Assembly: GCA_023614405.1 (NCBI GenBank) | Contig: JAJUPC010000236.1 | Coordinates: forward strand, 402,501 to 466,500 | Source: Avena insularis | Taxonomy: Eukaryota > Streptophyta > Magnoliopsida > Poales > Poaceae | DNA length: 64,000 nucleotides | Reading direction: 5' to 3' | In this document: piece by piece, positions 10,169-23,293 of the stretch | How positions within the stretch are numbered: the first letter of the stretch is position 1 | Layout: every line of letters begins with the position of its first letter | Translations under genes and position numbers: made by a program | The notes under the pieces: model-generated | What the model saw: only the letters and a program-made list of their open reading frames with translations | Databases searched by the model: none | Told to the model about the DNA's origin: nothing

Positions 10169-11515
10169 TGTAATGCCCGGGAAAATATCCCCAATTAAAT
10201 TAGAATTGCTTGTTTTTTTCTGCATGATCATAACTTTATCGTGCATATTTTTACTAATAAAATTTTGGGTGCTAATATACTCTACGGTTTAAAATATAAA
10301 GCCACCCTTACTTTTCTTATTTCAAATTAAAAATTATATATTCTTGACCTGTCGTATGATCACGAAGGGTTTTGTTATTTTTCTAAAACTAAAAATAGAT
10401 AAAAGTCTGTCAAAAATTTTGATCTAAAACTAGCCCATCTAATTTACTTTAGATTAGATAAATAGCCCATTCTTCTTCTTTCTCCCCAAGCCCTATCCCC
10501 AAATCTGACATTAGATCTGTCATAAAATCCCCTCCTTTCTTCTCCACCGCCACCATCTCTTTTTGTGCTCCACATCGATTCCGGGCGCCGCCGCATGCTT
10601 CCTCTCCAACTGAGCTGGCTGAGCAACGTCCCAATCAATGGATTCCATCGGTTCAACATCTCTCCAACTGAGCTGGCTGAGCAACGTCCCAATCAATGGA
10701 TTCCATCAGTTCAACATGCGGTTGTTTTTCTTGTCCTTTGCACGCAACACGATTCAGCAACACAATCGCGACACACCACCACACCGCACCACCACGCCTC
10801 CAATCTCCATCTGCCTGCCTCCACATCAAATCGAGCAGCAATAGCAACTGTAGCTCCACCAGTTTCCCTGCCGCGCCTAGCTTGCCGAGCCGCTCCACTT
10901 GCTCCCGTGCAACACCAGCCTGGGGAGCTGAGCTGCCTCCCGTGCTCGTGTGGAGAGCAGAAGCGCAGGGCCAGCTTGCCCATTACCTGCCGTGTGCCTC
11001 CTCACGCGCCAACAGCAGCAGAGCCAGATGATGCGGCCGCGCGGGCCTACACCCCATGGCCTTCTCGATTTACGCACCGGTCCAGCCGCACGCCCGCAGT
11101 TCCTTGCCGTCTGTCGCTGTAAGAGGCCATCGAGCAGCACAGCGAGCCACCATTCTGTCTTGGATCGGCCGCCGCTTGTTGTGCATGTGTTCATCGGCAG
11201 CTGATCAAAATCTCCCACGTTAAAAAAATAAAATAAAAAATCTTCCAGGTTGCCGCACTGTAAGTGTTCGATGAAATTCTAACAAGGGCTTCGGCTTTTC
11301 TATACAATGCCCGCGCTTAATCGCTTGGCCATCAAGTTCTACTTCTCGACATCGGTGACATCATCTACTTCAGTTTCCGGAACATCAAGATGGTGGTGAT
11401 ACAAGTACTTCTGGGACGAGGCCTACTTCCACTACTTCATCGACCATCTGAAGATCAGTCTCTCCATTCACCTTTAATTTGCAAACTGAGCCGTGAGACA
11501 CCGTTCCTGCCCCTA
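10169..11515 (+). mobile_element. 3' LTR (LTR2) of the long-LTR gypsy element, first part
   Basis: It starts TGTAATGCCCGGG, a usual gypsy LTR start. The part from 10920 matches LTR1. It is interrupted after A11515 by a Helitron and resumes at 18839. Without the insertion LTR2 is 3,403 bp, a length typical of Tekay-like chromoviruses. It contains a direct 58-bp tandem duplication (10602-10659 and 10660-10717) with only one or two differences, so that duplication is recent. Confidence 0.75.
10602..10717 (+). repeat. 58-bp direct tandem duplication in LTR2
   Basis: Two near-identical copies, each beginning CTCTCCAACTGAGCTGG and ending at GTTCAACAT, lie side by side. LTR1 lacks this part, so the timing relative to insertion cannot be judged. 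Confidence 0.9.
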
Positions 11516-14500
11516 TCTATACTATTAAAAAGATTCAGGACGTTCGCCTACCCCAGATTTTCCGTCTGCCGTCAAAAGACAATTTTGCCCTAACCTTTTG
11601 GTTATATTAGAGCCCCTGCCACCGCTAAGTAAACCTGAACCGTTCAATGTATAAAAATACCCCAACCCTGTTGTCCCTTCCCCAATCCCATCCCCTGCGG
11701 CCACTGGCAAGAGTTTGGAGGCGGGGGTGCTCTATTGGTCGGAGGTCAGCACGCGCCGTCCGGGCCGCGCGAGGTCGGGGACGAGGTTCCTCCTGGAGGA
11801 GTGGGCATGCCGCGTGAGCTTGGGGACAAGGGGACTCCGGGAGGAGCGGGGGTCGGCGTTGTTGTTCCAAAGGACAGGTCCTGGGCTTGGTCGTGCTAGG
11901 AAGAGAGGAGGGAGTTTGAGCGACAGGGAGGAGCTAGACAACGTGGTGGCGCGCGAATATCGCTCCTATCTCGATGCGTCTCGCCTGGGCACCGAGATTC
12001 TTCTCAATCTAGAATCGGATCCAACCCATACCAGGCGGGCAGGCATAGAGCATGAGGATATCGTTCTTGTTTCTTTCTCCAATCCCCTACTGAATTGACA
12101 CCCCTTGCTCTGTTCTTCCTCTCCGCCAGCCGCGAGGTCTGGTCCATGTCGTCTTCCACGCGATGAGGATGCCTCCTCCCGTGCTGCTCCACTCGTGAAC
12201 CAGTGGTTCGTCAGCAATAGGAGATCTGAATCTAAAAAAAACTAGACGTCTGTGGCCTGGTCTCAGCCTTTCACGTCGGTGCTAGGCATCGAAGATCACA
12301 CCGCTAGCTTGATTCCACTATGCCTATTCGCATCGATCCCTAAACCGGCCGCCAACTCCACTCCTGCACAACCCCTATAACGCTCTCGGTTCCGCTTCTA
12401 CCGGCAGCCTCCTCCGGTTCGCTGCTCCCAGAACACCCACACGTCTGTGTCATAAGAGCCACCGGTTGCTCTGGCACCAAGGCCAAGCCAGCACCAGCGC
12501 GCGGGGCGTCCTCATTAGCATTGCCAACAAGACATCGAAGGCTGGTATGGGTGGCGACGACGAGAGAAAAGATGTTGTTCCTGGTGGCCGCGGCCGCGGC
12601 GTCGCCTGGCATGGTCCGGCATGTAAGGACTAAGGAGTTGGACTCCGGTGCAGTGGCCATGCCTTCTCAGGGAGGTTCTGTGATGCTAATCGTCCAAGGA
12701 ATTGCGCCTCTCTTTTTGGACCAAATTTGTAGTCGAATATGGTCAGCCACATATAGGAGTTAGGAATAGGCAATGCCAGAAATTCAGAAGAAGTTGTTGT
12801 TGATGTTCCTTGAATCAGCTGGACAAGTGAGGATCTATTTGGTTGCCTGCTTTGCTTGGGCTGACCAAGTTCTTTCTGAATTAAATGAAGACTGGATTAT
12901 TACCTAGACCTTTTGGAGGACGTAAATTAGTTCAGGTCTTCTGGTCCTGCCTTTGGCTTCTGGATAGAAAATTAGATACAGTATAATATTTGCCCCAACA
13001 ACTTGGTTCATGCATGGATAAAAAATATTCTTGTCAGAATATCATTGCTGACTCTTCATCCGTCAAGTCATCATATTATGATGGAATATTGGCTTGCTCT
13101 TTGGTCTGATTTATCTATGTGCAATTGGGACTCTGAAAACAGATACGAGGCAATATATGAACTACAGTGTAAATATGAAGCTATCAGACTACCGACAAAT
13201 CCGGAAATTATTAGACTGTACTTGATTTCTTTTCTAGATTTTCTAAATTTTGAAGGCTCATTTTAAATCCAGGCATTATTGAGATTGATCCGGAGTTCTC
13301 TATGACACGATCTAGACTATTTTATTCCATATCCAGGCACCATTGTAATGGACATAGAAACTTCGATGCAGCATAGCGAGTTTTTTAAGGAATCTGATAT
13401 GATATAAGAAGCTTGAATCTGCAAATGACCAAGTGAGGCGTTAAACCTAGAGTGTAACTACCTCGGTGAATTACGCTCCTAGTTACAAGCCTGGATGAGC
13501 AGAAATGGTTGAAATAGTACGGTGGGGCCCAAATACCACTCACAGGTAGAGCTTTCGGCCGTCCCAACTATTTCCACACATCGGGACAAGAACGGGCGGC
13601 GTAATCGGCAGGCGAAGGGATCAACTACATACACAAATGAGTATGTATGCAAGCCACCATACAACAGTACATCAGAGCCATTCCATCTAAAAGAAAAGAA
13701 ATATAGCAACGCCATACGGCAAGATCCAAATATCCTAGATAGATATAATAGTTTAGGATATCTCCTCATACATCAATCAACAGAGTATCAAGCGGAAGCG
13801 GAAGACAAAATACGAGTACGGATAAGAAGCAAATCGGCATAAGATGCCCCATAAATAAGCAGATCCCGCATACGGATCTCACAGATCCCGTTCGGAATCT
13901 CTACACGAATGATCGTTGCCCACATCGTCCGTCTCTTCCACCCAGTATCCATCCTGCGAGTGTGCCTATTCATCTGAACCAATAATTTATCGTGTGAGAC
14001 CCTAGGGGTACTCAGCAAGTCTTTATGCCTCTAAAGGGGACACAACCTGGGTGGCGAATTGCAGCAGAAGATAAACCTAGCAATTCTATAGATACTCGCT
14101 AACCATCCGCCTAAGCAGAGATAGACGGATGCCCGTGAATTTATAACAACAGTTATAGCAGTTATAACGGTAATATCCACAGATCCATCCTCCTCCTCGC
14201 TTACCGCCGAGGAAGCGGACGAACAACCCCATCCGCTGGCGGTTTATTAACCATTCCATGAGTGTTGCGCTATTTACTAGTCGGTACCTAGTCTAGTCAG
14301 TTAAGCGGTACTTTAGTTATGCTTGTCTATGATCGAAAGCGTATCCAAGTCGTCCATAACGCGGACACGGCTTTGAAAGTTTTACCTACCGAGGGTGCAC
14401 AAATAGCAACACACTCGATATGCCTCGGAAAAACCAAATCAAAACCAACGAGGCAAATCCGACAAAGCGATCACGAGATTCAGAAATATTTGAGGCCACC

Positions 14501-17500
14501 CCATTAAGCTACCCATAGCGGAGTTAGGCGACTCGAGACGGACTCAAGGTTTGCGCCAATGGCTGTGAGCGGGAACCCGAAAATGTGGTGGGCTTGTCGA
14601 CACCGCGAAAACACTCCATAATCCTAAGCAAGACAAAGGTGCGACTCGCACAATTTAAATAAAGCAGTAAAACATGGCATAAGTACAGAATAGTAAAGAA
14701 AACCTCAAACTAGTTTGTGGCCTCAAGAAATAAGAATGAATCAAGCTCTGGCTCAGGGGGGTCCATAAGGCCTCCCGGATGTGGATAGCGCGAATAATCT
14801 TGGAACAGGAATCAAGTACTCGGGGTCTTACGGGACACAAGTGAGCATAAAAAACCAAATAGCAGATATTGCTCACCGGTGCCACTTTTATTAGTTATCC
14901 CATTACTACGCAGGTTAAGTTGTTTAAGTACCTCGTTATCCATCAGACACTCACATACCCTACACATGCTGTTCTACGACTCGCATGGCTCAAACAACTC
15001 CTGTAGTAATGGCTCATGGGATGGAGGAACAAGCTTCGGTGGGGTTTAAAAGTAAAGGCTATGCAATACTTGGGATTCAAATTAATGCAATCGCGGCTCA
15101 ATGATGCAAGAATAAGATAGAGGCAATAGGTACTATATGTATGCAAGCATGTGGTAGTGCTTGCACAGGCTCGATTGAAGCGAGAGCGGATCTGGGTAGT
15201 GCTCTGGATCTCTTGGTATATCCCACCTTTGCGTCTATTCGAAGAAGAACCAAACAAACAGGGGCCAACATAAATAAAGTGCACAAGCATATGAATAAAT
15301 GCGACAAGCAAACAATCATGCTATGATGAATGATGCACAATTTGCATGGCATTAAGGTAGCATGGCATGGGTGAGGTGTGGAAAACAATAATAAAGCCTT
15401 TTATTTAGTTTTGGCCCCATTTTATTCACAATTTAGTTGCTGTTCACATTATATTTATATGATGCATGCTTCAAAACAAACCAAGGAATGCATAAACAGA
15501 AAGGTCTCGTCGAGCTAATCATTTTAGACACATCATTTGTTAAATTTGGACTTATAAAACAAAAGATATTAATTAATTAAGATAAAGGGGCATTTATTGT
15601 AATTTAAATAAACTTGGAATTTTAAATGTTCAGAATATATTTTGAAGGCCATATTTGAATTCCTCACATTTTTCTGATTTGAAAACATATATTATTTGTA
15701 TTATTTGGATTTATATTTTAAAAGTTATTTAAAAACAGAATTATATTTGAATTTGAAATAATTAGAAAAAGATTTGAATTTAAACAGATTTCAGAAATCA
15801 TTTTTATACCCAGAGGAATCTAGCCACAGACGCTTACAGGTGGGACCAACTGCTGACTCGGCAGCTCAGCTTGAGCAGCTTTCTCACCGCATGACTCGCT
15901 AGCCAGCGTGGATGACAAGCGGGCCCGGAGGCTCTTGAGACGCCGCAGCGTCACCCAAATGGAAGGCGACACGTGGGCTAAAAGATCACGAGCCCACGCT
16001 GGTTACAGTGCCAAAAGGCGTTTTGCAAAAGCGGAAGGGAGGCTGGAAGGTGGGGCTGATGGACATCCGGTTGATGCAAAAGGAAGCGGGGGTATCCGCA
16101 AAGGGCGTCGCGAACCTTGTTCCTCTTCTGCCATGATCGACCGATCGGTCGCGGCCAGCGAAGCGGGTTCGATCTGGGACGCTGGGCTTGTATTGCGAGT
16201 GCAACGTGCGCAGTAGGGCTAGGGAGGTGTCGGGGATGCGGGCGAGGCCTAGATAGGGTTCTGTACGCAGAAGCCGAGCAGCAGACGCCTTGCACGCCGA
16301 CGCACGGAGGCCATTCGACGCAAGGTCCGGCGAGGCTAGGGGGTTACAGAGATGCGGACCATGTCAGGGGGGATCGTGGGCTCACCGGGAGTGTGTCGGC
16401 GTTTTCAGATCGGTCGTGAAGCGATCGACGGTGATCTGAGCAGACGGAAGATCTAGGGTTAAGCGTCGGTGGTGGTGCTGGTGGCTCTGTCCGTCTCCTC
16501 CTCGTCGTCGGGCAGGTGATCACGGTGGAGCGTCGTGACCTTCCTCGTCACCAGCGAACGCCTCGCCACCCGGCGGTTTGTGTGGAGGAGAAGGAGGCCG
16601 GCGGTGGTGCGTCGAGGTAAACAGTGGCGGGGAAGGCGGGAGAGAGGGATGCAGGGTAGATCTGGGGGATGAGGCGAGCCGGAGGATGGTGGTAAGCGAG
16701 GGAGAGGAGGCGCCGTGGGGGAGGGGTAGATGGAAAAGGTGGCCTCGGCCACCTTTTTCCTCTCCTTCTTCACGTGGTAGGCTCAGGCAGGACCAGGGTC
16801 GGGGTAAGGGGAGCTGCCAGGTGGGGTAGGGCAGGCCAGGGTCGGGGTGGTTCGGGCTGGGGCCCCTAGGGCAGAGAGAGCAAGAGAGGGAGAGGGGGGT
16901 AGCCTCGGGTAGGGTTTAGGTTTGGAGCTAGGCTCGGTTAGAGGGTAGCTAGGGCAGGGTGGGTGGGGGAGAGAGGGTGGCGGTGGGGCCGACTAGGGTT
17001 TGGTTTAGAGGGGTGACTCGGCTAGAGAGGAGTGAAATTGGTGAAGGTGGTATCTTAGGGTTTAGCTTGGATGGGGTATGGGTTTAGATAGAATGGTGAT
17101 GATAGAGTGTGAGATGAGAGAGAGATGAGGGGTGAGGTTTATTGTTTTGTCAAGCTCAAGCAAGATCAAGCAAAGAGCAAGCAAGAACTAGACAAGGAAA
17201 AGAGAGGGTGAGGTGGTTTAAGCATGATCAAAATAAGATCAAGCTAAAAGGGAGAGATAGAGAGATGAACCACTCAAGATAAAAATCAAATAAAAATCCA
17301 AAGGACTAGAACAAGGTGGTTCTTGCATGGGCCATGCAAAAATGGAAATTGCCATGATTAAATCCTGTGAAAACAATAATATTAATCATGGCACCATTCT
17401 TATGCATTCCCAAAGTTGGAATAAAACCAAACAAAAGAATTGTAGAATAAGTTCCAAGTGGACTAGATGGGGATGATCACATTTGAGTATAATTGGGACT

Positions 17501-18838
17501 TGCTAGTGTGTATATTCCACTAGATGTTTAATAGTCCCAAAAATATTCCCACATGGGCATAAATCCATAATAATCCATATGGAAGCTAGGAAAAAGGGTC
17601 CCACTCACAAGGCATGCAAAGGTGGCCATGTGGCTCTCATATAACAATGATGTGAAAACAACATGATGCTAAGATGAGAGCATGTGGAATAGAATTGGAT
17701 CCATCCCAACCCACATGAGCTAGAGGTAAAACCAATAAGTGCCAAGCTCCTATTTAGTTGGATGGTGGAATTATAAGGTGGTGAAAATAAAGGGTGGTGG
17801 AGTTAACAAAAGATATGCCCCCAACTCAACTTGGGCATTAAACAATATATCAAGACCCAAATACAATATCAAGAGGCAAATACAATTAATAATGCATATG
17901 AGATAAGAACCAAAAGGAGAAAAGGTTTTATATGATGCTCAAATGCAAGGAGGCATGATGACATGAGCATGATGTAATGATGACGCAACAATTATATATT
18001 TGAAGTAGCCATTATATTACTAGACCAAGTAGCATTACAATTGTTAGACAATTGGGATGCTACATAGAGGCCCTCCAGCTTCTATAGAAGATAAAACATC
18101 ATAGTATACTGTGTGTGGTGTCCATTGCTGAATGCTAATTGTAGTTTGCCATATTGGTGTGCTGACAGCAAAATCTGATTGCTTCCATCTAGATGTGCTT
18201 TGATGTGTTTCTAGAATCACTAATCAGCTACAACATATGAAGTAGCAGAAACTGGGGCAAATTGAAAAGAAGATTGTGAATCATTATTTATCGCCCGCAA
18301 TGATTTATTTGTGACATGGCACATTTCCGTATAACTAAAAATTTATTTTAAGTTGGGACATTAGCATTGATGTGGTTTTCACAGTTGTGGACGGAGCACA
18401 TGAGGTTGCCACGAACATAAAGGATTTGCATGAGTTTGCTTCCCTCCTTATTGCGCATAAGTTTATCATCGAAGATGGTGTCTCCGTAGCAACGCACGCC
18501 AAGGAAAAAGTACTATTCTTCAAAGTAGTGCGGGAAGTTAGAGTCAGATTATGGTTGCAACACTCTTTATTGATGTGTGCACATGTTAATGCAGTCTTGA
18601 GCCGATCAAATATGAACTAAAAGGATCTTAATTTTCAGATATTTGCAAAAAATAAGAAACTCTTTCCCGCGGTTGGAAGATGTTGTCATTAAATATAAGA
18701 ATATTTACATACATTATACTGGTAAAATAAACTTGAAGAGCCGTTAAATAAGATCATTGTATTTTTTTGGAAAGTATTCGTATAATTTATCTAAATTAAT
18801 TATTTTGTAACCATGGTAGCGCACGGGCATTCAACTAG
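11516..18838 (+). mobile_element. Helitron (non-autonomous), 7.3 kb, inserted in LTR2
   Basis: The left end TCTATACTATTAAAA is a typical plant Helitron 5' end. The right end is GCGCACGGGCATTCAACTAG, with CTAG at 18835-18838 and a partly decayed GTG/CAC hairpin just before it. Insertion is between A (11515) and T (18839), the Helitron rule. LTR1 serves as the empty site: its CCTA|TTTTTT at 7317-7326 continues uninterrupted. No Rep/helicase protein is readable, so it relied on another element. The parts not explained by the nested solo LTR are 11516-13452 and 18065-18838: a GC-rich block (11700-12660) followed by AT-rich sequence. These could be captured gene pieces, but I recognise none. Confidence 0.8.
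13453..18064 (-). mobile_element. Solo LTR, 4.6 kb, minus strand, nested in the Helitron
   Basis: Read on the minus strand it starts TGTAGCATCCCAATTG and ends GGTAGTTACA. It is flanked by the direct five-base duplication TAGAG (13448-13452 and 18065-18069), so both ends are defined. No coding sequence or primer site is present. It is therefore most simply an LTR left after recombination between the two LTRs of a gypsy element with unusually long LTRs. A compact hairpin with perfect 11-base arms and a two-base spacer lies at 16734-16757. Frames within it are chance. Confidence 0.75.
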
Positions 18839-20894
18839 TTTTTTATAATATGTCATATAACTTGTGCAAATTATATCATCAATGCTCGTATATATATTTA
18901 GTTGTTTGGGGGTATTTTATCGGATCACCTAATAATTAAATATGGAGTGTATATGTAGACTATTCTTGTCTTATATAGACTCTATTTAAATTTATGTAGC
19001 GAACCGGTGCCATGTTTTGCCTTGTTAATGCAACATTCAATTTGTAGGGTAGATAAACAACTTAAACCGTCTATTTAAATGTTAGGATCAAGATTCCGCT
19101 TAATATTGCTAAGCTAGGCCGCATATTGTCATATCATGCATCATAATATACACATGATCCACCGTATAATTAAATGTTGCAGCGGTTGTTGTTTCTAGTA
19201 GTTTGCGTCTTCTCGGATATGCCGTTGAGTCGATATGAGATACGACAAGCCTTCGGTCACTGACTTTGTTTCTCAGACGAGCATTCTTCCACTTTCTACC
19301 TATTTTGTATTTATAGTCTTTACTTGCTTTCTTTGATCTATTGTTATCCTTATTATCAATGCTCTAGTACCGTTCCCTTTATTTACCTGCTCTACTTTAT
19401 AGCCTTGGTATTCTATTACGTTGTTTGATTAGCTAGCCTTGTCCTTGCGAGTCGTAGCGTATGCTTAGGTTTGCTTCCCGCTCTCATATAGGTGAACCGT
19501 GATATCTGGTTATGGTTGATAATATGATAAGTTAAATTGGTGATGCTGATTATGGTTATGGTTTCATCTAATGATAAGGCCCCGGCAAGGACCACCTATG
19601 GGAACTGCTTGAGCCGACCTAGGAGCTGTTTGTTCTACGATACTAGTTTTGAGTTGATCGCGCTAACCAAACACGGGGCCCCTAGGATCCTCCCTCAACT
19701 ACCGGTGCTATTTGTTTATCTATAGGATCACAAAATTTGTTTTCCATTTGGTGGATACACATAATATGTCCTCGGACATGGGTGAGTTGAATATGTCTTC
19801 GGACTTGGTGATGATATGATTTTGGTGGACAGCTCGGGCATTGCATACATAAAAGCGATACATGCCGGCGGTTCAAGGGGAGCTCTACAAGTTATCTTCT
19901 AGGGCTGTTCGGTATAGTAGTCGTGAACGCTGTTCCACCTTGAGACTCGGTTGTGCCTCTGGGCTGGATAAAACATAGTAGGTGATACCTCTGGATACAC
20001 ACGTAGTTATGGGATAGTTCTTATTGTGAGATTCGTAAGGCACGCGTATTATGTTGTCTGAAGGATTGAACATGCGTTTGGATATAGTAGTGCATCCCTG
20101 CAGGGTAAATCTTTTCAAGAAGCCATGTGTCCACGGTTATAGACGCCTTTGGAGTACGGTTTCATGATCATAGACAACGCCACTAAAGTTTTGTCTCTAA
20201 TAATATGATTAGTAATTAGTCGTATCAACTAAACACCTGCTTAACTAAAATTGCCACCGTGTGTGTTACGCATGACGACTTCCTCGACTAGTCTTCGAGG
20301 GGGAAATATTAGGATGGGTTATGCTTGGTGTTATACTCCTTTTACCGGATAGGGCTTTCTTCTCTCGCTCCAATTCCAATGTTGTAGCGTGTCTCTATAA
20401 GTTCGATAGTGCAAGTTTTGCTACCGCTGAGCCCACCATACCTATGTAGGCGAGGAGCGACGAATTCTAGACTCGCCATGTACTGGCTTCAGTACCGACC
20501 GCTCTATTTTTTCCTTCGCCCTTTGTTGGCACCCCTTTTGTTTTGACAGGTATGTGATTGATGATGTTAGCAAGGTTATCCTTCCGGCTTGGCCTGGGCA
20601 GGGTTATGAACGCCGTTTGGTTATTCTTTAGGACTCTTAGTCCCATTTGCTTCTTTACCGTACTCGGACATTATTTTGCTTCCTTCTTGAGTTGTATCTT
20701 TTGTATTCTTGACTCGTTGAGTCCTTGTTGTATATATAAGTCTTTATGGATTCTGTTGTAAACTATTGTGATGTAACTACTTGTAATAAATCGCACACAC
20801 ACGAAAGTGTCTAGTGGGCGTCTTTGAATCGCTTCTATGCGGGTTTTGACGGGAAATGCTGAGATCTGCATAGATCCGATTTTGGGGCGTTACA
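18839..20894 (+). mobile_element. 3' LTR (LTR2) of the long-LTR gypsy element, second part
   Basis: It resumes with TTTTTTATAATATGTCATATAA and runs in parallel with LTR1 7320-9391 through to the terminus GGGGCGTTACA at 20894. Substitutions and small indels against LTR1 are common, so the element is old. The end is followed by another LTR fragment and not by a recognisable host flank. Confidence 0.8.
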
Positions 20895-21517
20895 ACATAT
20901 CCCACAAGGGGCGTAGTGGCCCCGCGTCCTTTGTTCGCCTTGGTAAAGAAAGGTCTGGTCCGCCCCTTTTTCTACAATGGAAGGACAGACGATTTCAATG
21001 TGGCAGGCGCACCAGTTGCGTTTGGGTTCTAGGAAGACAGCGAGCAGCGCCAGATGAAGACAAACTAGGAAAAGGGAGTCTGCTTTACCAACTAGCGGAG
21101 GTGCACCCGGCGTCCAAGACTTAGTGCACCAAAAAGCAGTCTGGTAGACCAGGACCTAGCGGGACGGCACTATGGTGACCCTTCGGGCCATGGACTAGGG
21201 GAAGAGGCCCGACACCGCCCTATATAAGGGACCCTCCTCCTACCTTAGAAGGGATCGATCCTTGAGATCTAAAACCCTAGACTTTCATCCTCCATTGTAC
21301 CCTCGCAAAGCACGCGAGGAATATAACAAAGCAGGAGTAGGGGCTTTACCTCCTCACGAGGGACCTGAACCTAGGTAAAAAATCCCGATGTCACCTCTTT
21401 GTCGTGCGCTTGCTCTGTCGTCACCACCATCGTCGAGTTCCTTCGGAATCGCGTGTTCAGCCCCCTCACGAACCAGGGGATCGTTGGACCCTAGTTCCTT
21501 CACGGGACAAATCTCCG
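20895..21517 (+). mobile_element. Gypsy LTR fragment of the same family as 1-145
   Basis: It contains a TATATAAGGG promoter-like site (21221), the CCTCACGAGGGACC block and the GTGTTCAGCCCCCTC block shared with bases 80-100, and ends ATCTCCGACA. No primer site follows, so it is the end of a 3' LTR or a solo LTR; its start is truncated against LTR2. It is followed by decayed copia coding sequence. Confidence 0.55.
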
Positions 21518-23293
21518 ACAAACACAATACAAGAACTACAATGGCCTATGTAATTGGCAAAAGAATATGCTATGATACTCGTCGAAAAACAAATAAAGTG
21601 TTATTGTGTTTCTCGTTGGAACTAAATCTATCCTTCAATAATTGTTATTTGGTTCTGGCATTATGAGAACAACAATTGTTCAAATTATCGCCATATTCAT
21701 AAAGGATTATTGGGACCTTATAAATCATTATTGGAGAAACTATATCAATAATTATGGTGCTAAACTGTCATAAGACAAGGATTATAAGTAACACCGCCAT
21801 TTAAATCATATTAGAAATGATACATGAAGAAACTCCATGTTGATGGGATTTTTGAGTCTTTTGATTTTGAATGAAATTGACGCTTGTGAGAATTTCCTGG
21901 TTAAAACCCGTTCATAGGCCAAAAGGGAACGTATGACTAAATTATTGGACACTGTACAAAGTGATGTATATAGTCCATTAGGAATAGCCATGTGTGGTGG
22001 ATCTTTCAGCTTCATAAAAACTAAAACCAAATATTTGAGTGAATATATGAATATTTACTTAATGAGGAAATAGTATGAAACATTTTGAAAGTGTTCAAAG
22101 ATTTTCAAAAGGAAGTGAAAAATCATTGTAACAAGAGAATATAGAATTTATGATTGGATCATAAAGAAAAATATTTGAGTTACAAAGTTTAAAAAACGCC
22201 TATGAGTTGAGAAATTGTTCCATAGACTTACGTTTCCTGAAACAGCATAGTATATGGAATGTTTGAGAAATGTAATCAAACCTTGTTTGACATGGTAAGA
22301 TCAAAGGTGTCATTTATATAAAAATGCTATAATATTTAAAGGATGAATCTTTAGTTACTACCGCTTTTACACTGGAAAGAGCACATCATGATCCGTTGGA
22401 ATGACACAATACTAAGTTATGGAATGGGATAAAACCCAGTCTTTTCTAAAAAAAATGGTATTCAACGCATATGTAAAATGTTTACAACTAAAGTGAGATA
22501 ATAAAGTCAGATAATAGCATCTTTGTAGGTCATCCCAAAGTGACCGTTGGTAATTCCTCCTCAACACTAAAGACAAAAGTGTTCGTTGCTAAGAACGTCA
22601 AGTTTCTTGAGAAGGAACTTTTTATGAAAAGTTAAGTAGGAGGACAATAGAACATTGATTAAGGGTATTGAACTTGAGTTATATGATTAGGGTAGCGCAA
22701 CACCGGAAATTGTCCCAGAGGCGGCCACAATGCTCATGGCTCCCGTGCCTCAAAGGTTGACATCGTGAGATCTAAGTTCCTATTGAACCACGTACACCCG
22801 GTAACAATCAAATAGCAAGATTTGAGAATGAATCATTGTTTAACAATGATGAACCAACTACATACAAAGAAGCGATAATGGGCCCTGACTTCGTAAATGG
22901 CTAGAAGCCATGAAATCCGTGATAGTTCCATATACGAGGAATCATGTTTTGAACATGGAAGGCATGAAGCCTGTTGATCGTATTTGGATCTATAAAGAAA
23001 CAAACATGGTTGATTCACATCTATGAAATAGTCGACATATCATTAAAATAGTTTACAATTATGTTCAATGAGTTAACTATGATAAGATTTGATCTTTTAT
23101 AGCGATATTTAGTCTGAACGGATTAATATAGCAACCACTGCATATGCCAATTTTGGTAAATGGTAATTGAACAAAACAAAACAATGTTCTCCTAAAAGAA
23201 TGGTTACCTAGGACATTACATGGCATGGTCCAAAGGGTTTTGTTAATTCAAAAGGATGCTAAAAGGCATGCAAATTTCAATGATTGAAATAAG
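21518..23293 (+). pseudogene. Heavily decayed copia pol (protease, integrase, RT remnants)
   Basis: No frame stays open, but copia-type segments appear in the right order. Near 21600-21665 a stretch reads NNCYLVLAL, like the region after the copia protease. At 21830-22110 there is an integrase-like segment (IFESFEFEMKL-like; then MKHFESVQRFSKG). At 22845-23010 comes the start of copia reverse transcriptase (EPTTYKEAIMGPDF, then KPVDRIWIYKETNMVDS). Many stops and frameshifts separate them. Orientation matches the Angela-like LTR at 488-2097, so this is plausibly the same element, split by the nested insertions between. It ends where an Athila LTR begins. Confidence 0.6.

Noticed and set aside
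10565..11218. Overlapping frames of 80-185 residues on both strands
   Set aside because: They lie in GC-rich LTR2 sequence. One (10950-11204) recurs in LTR1 only because LTRs are copies of each other.
11715..12763. Frames in the GC-rich part of the Helitron
   Set aside because: Could be captured exons, but both strands are open, no domain is recognisable and no splice sites are convincing, so no gene is called.
13522..16829. Several 60-122-residue frames
   Set aside because: Inside the 4.6-kb solo LTR; no homology and both strands open.
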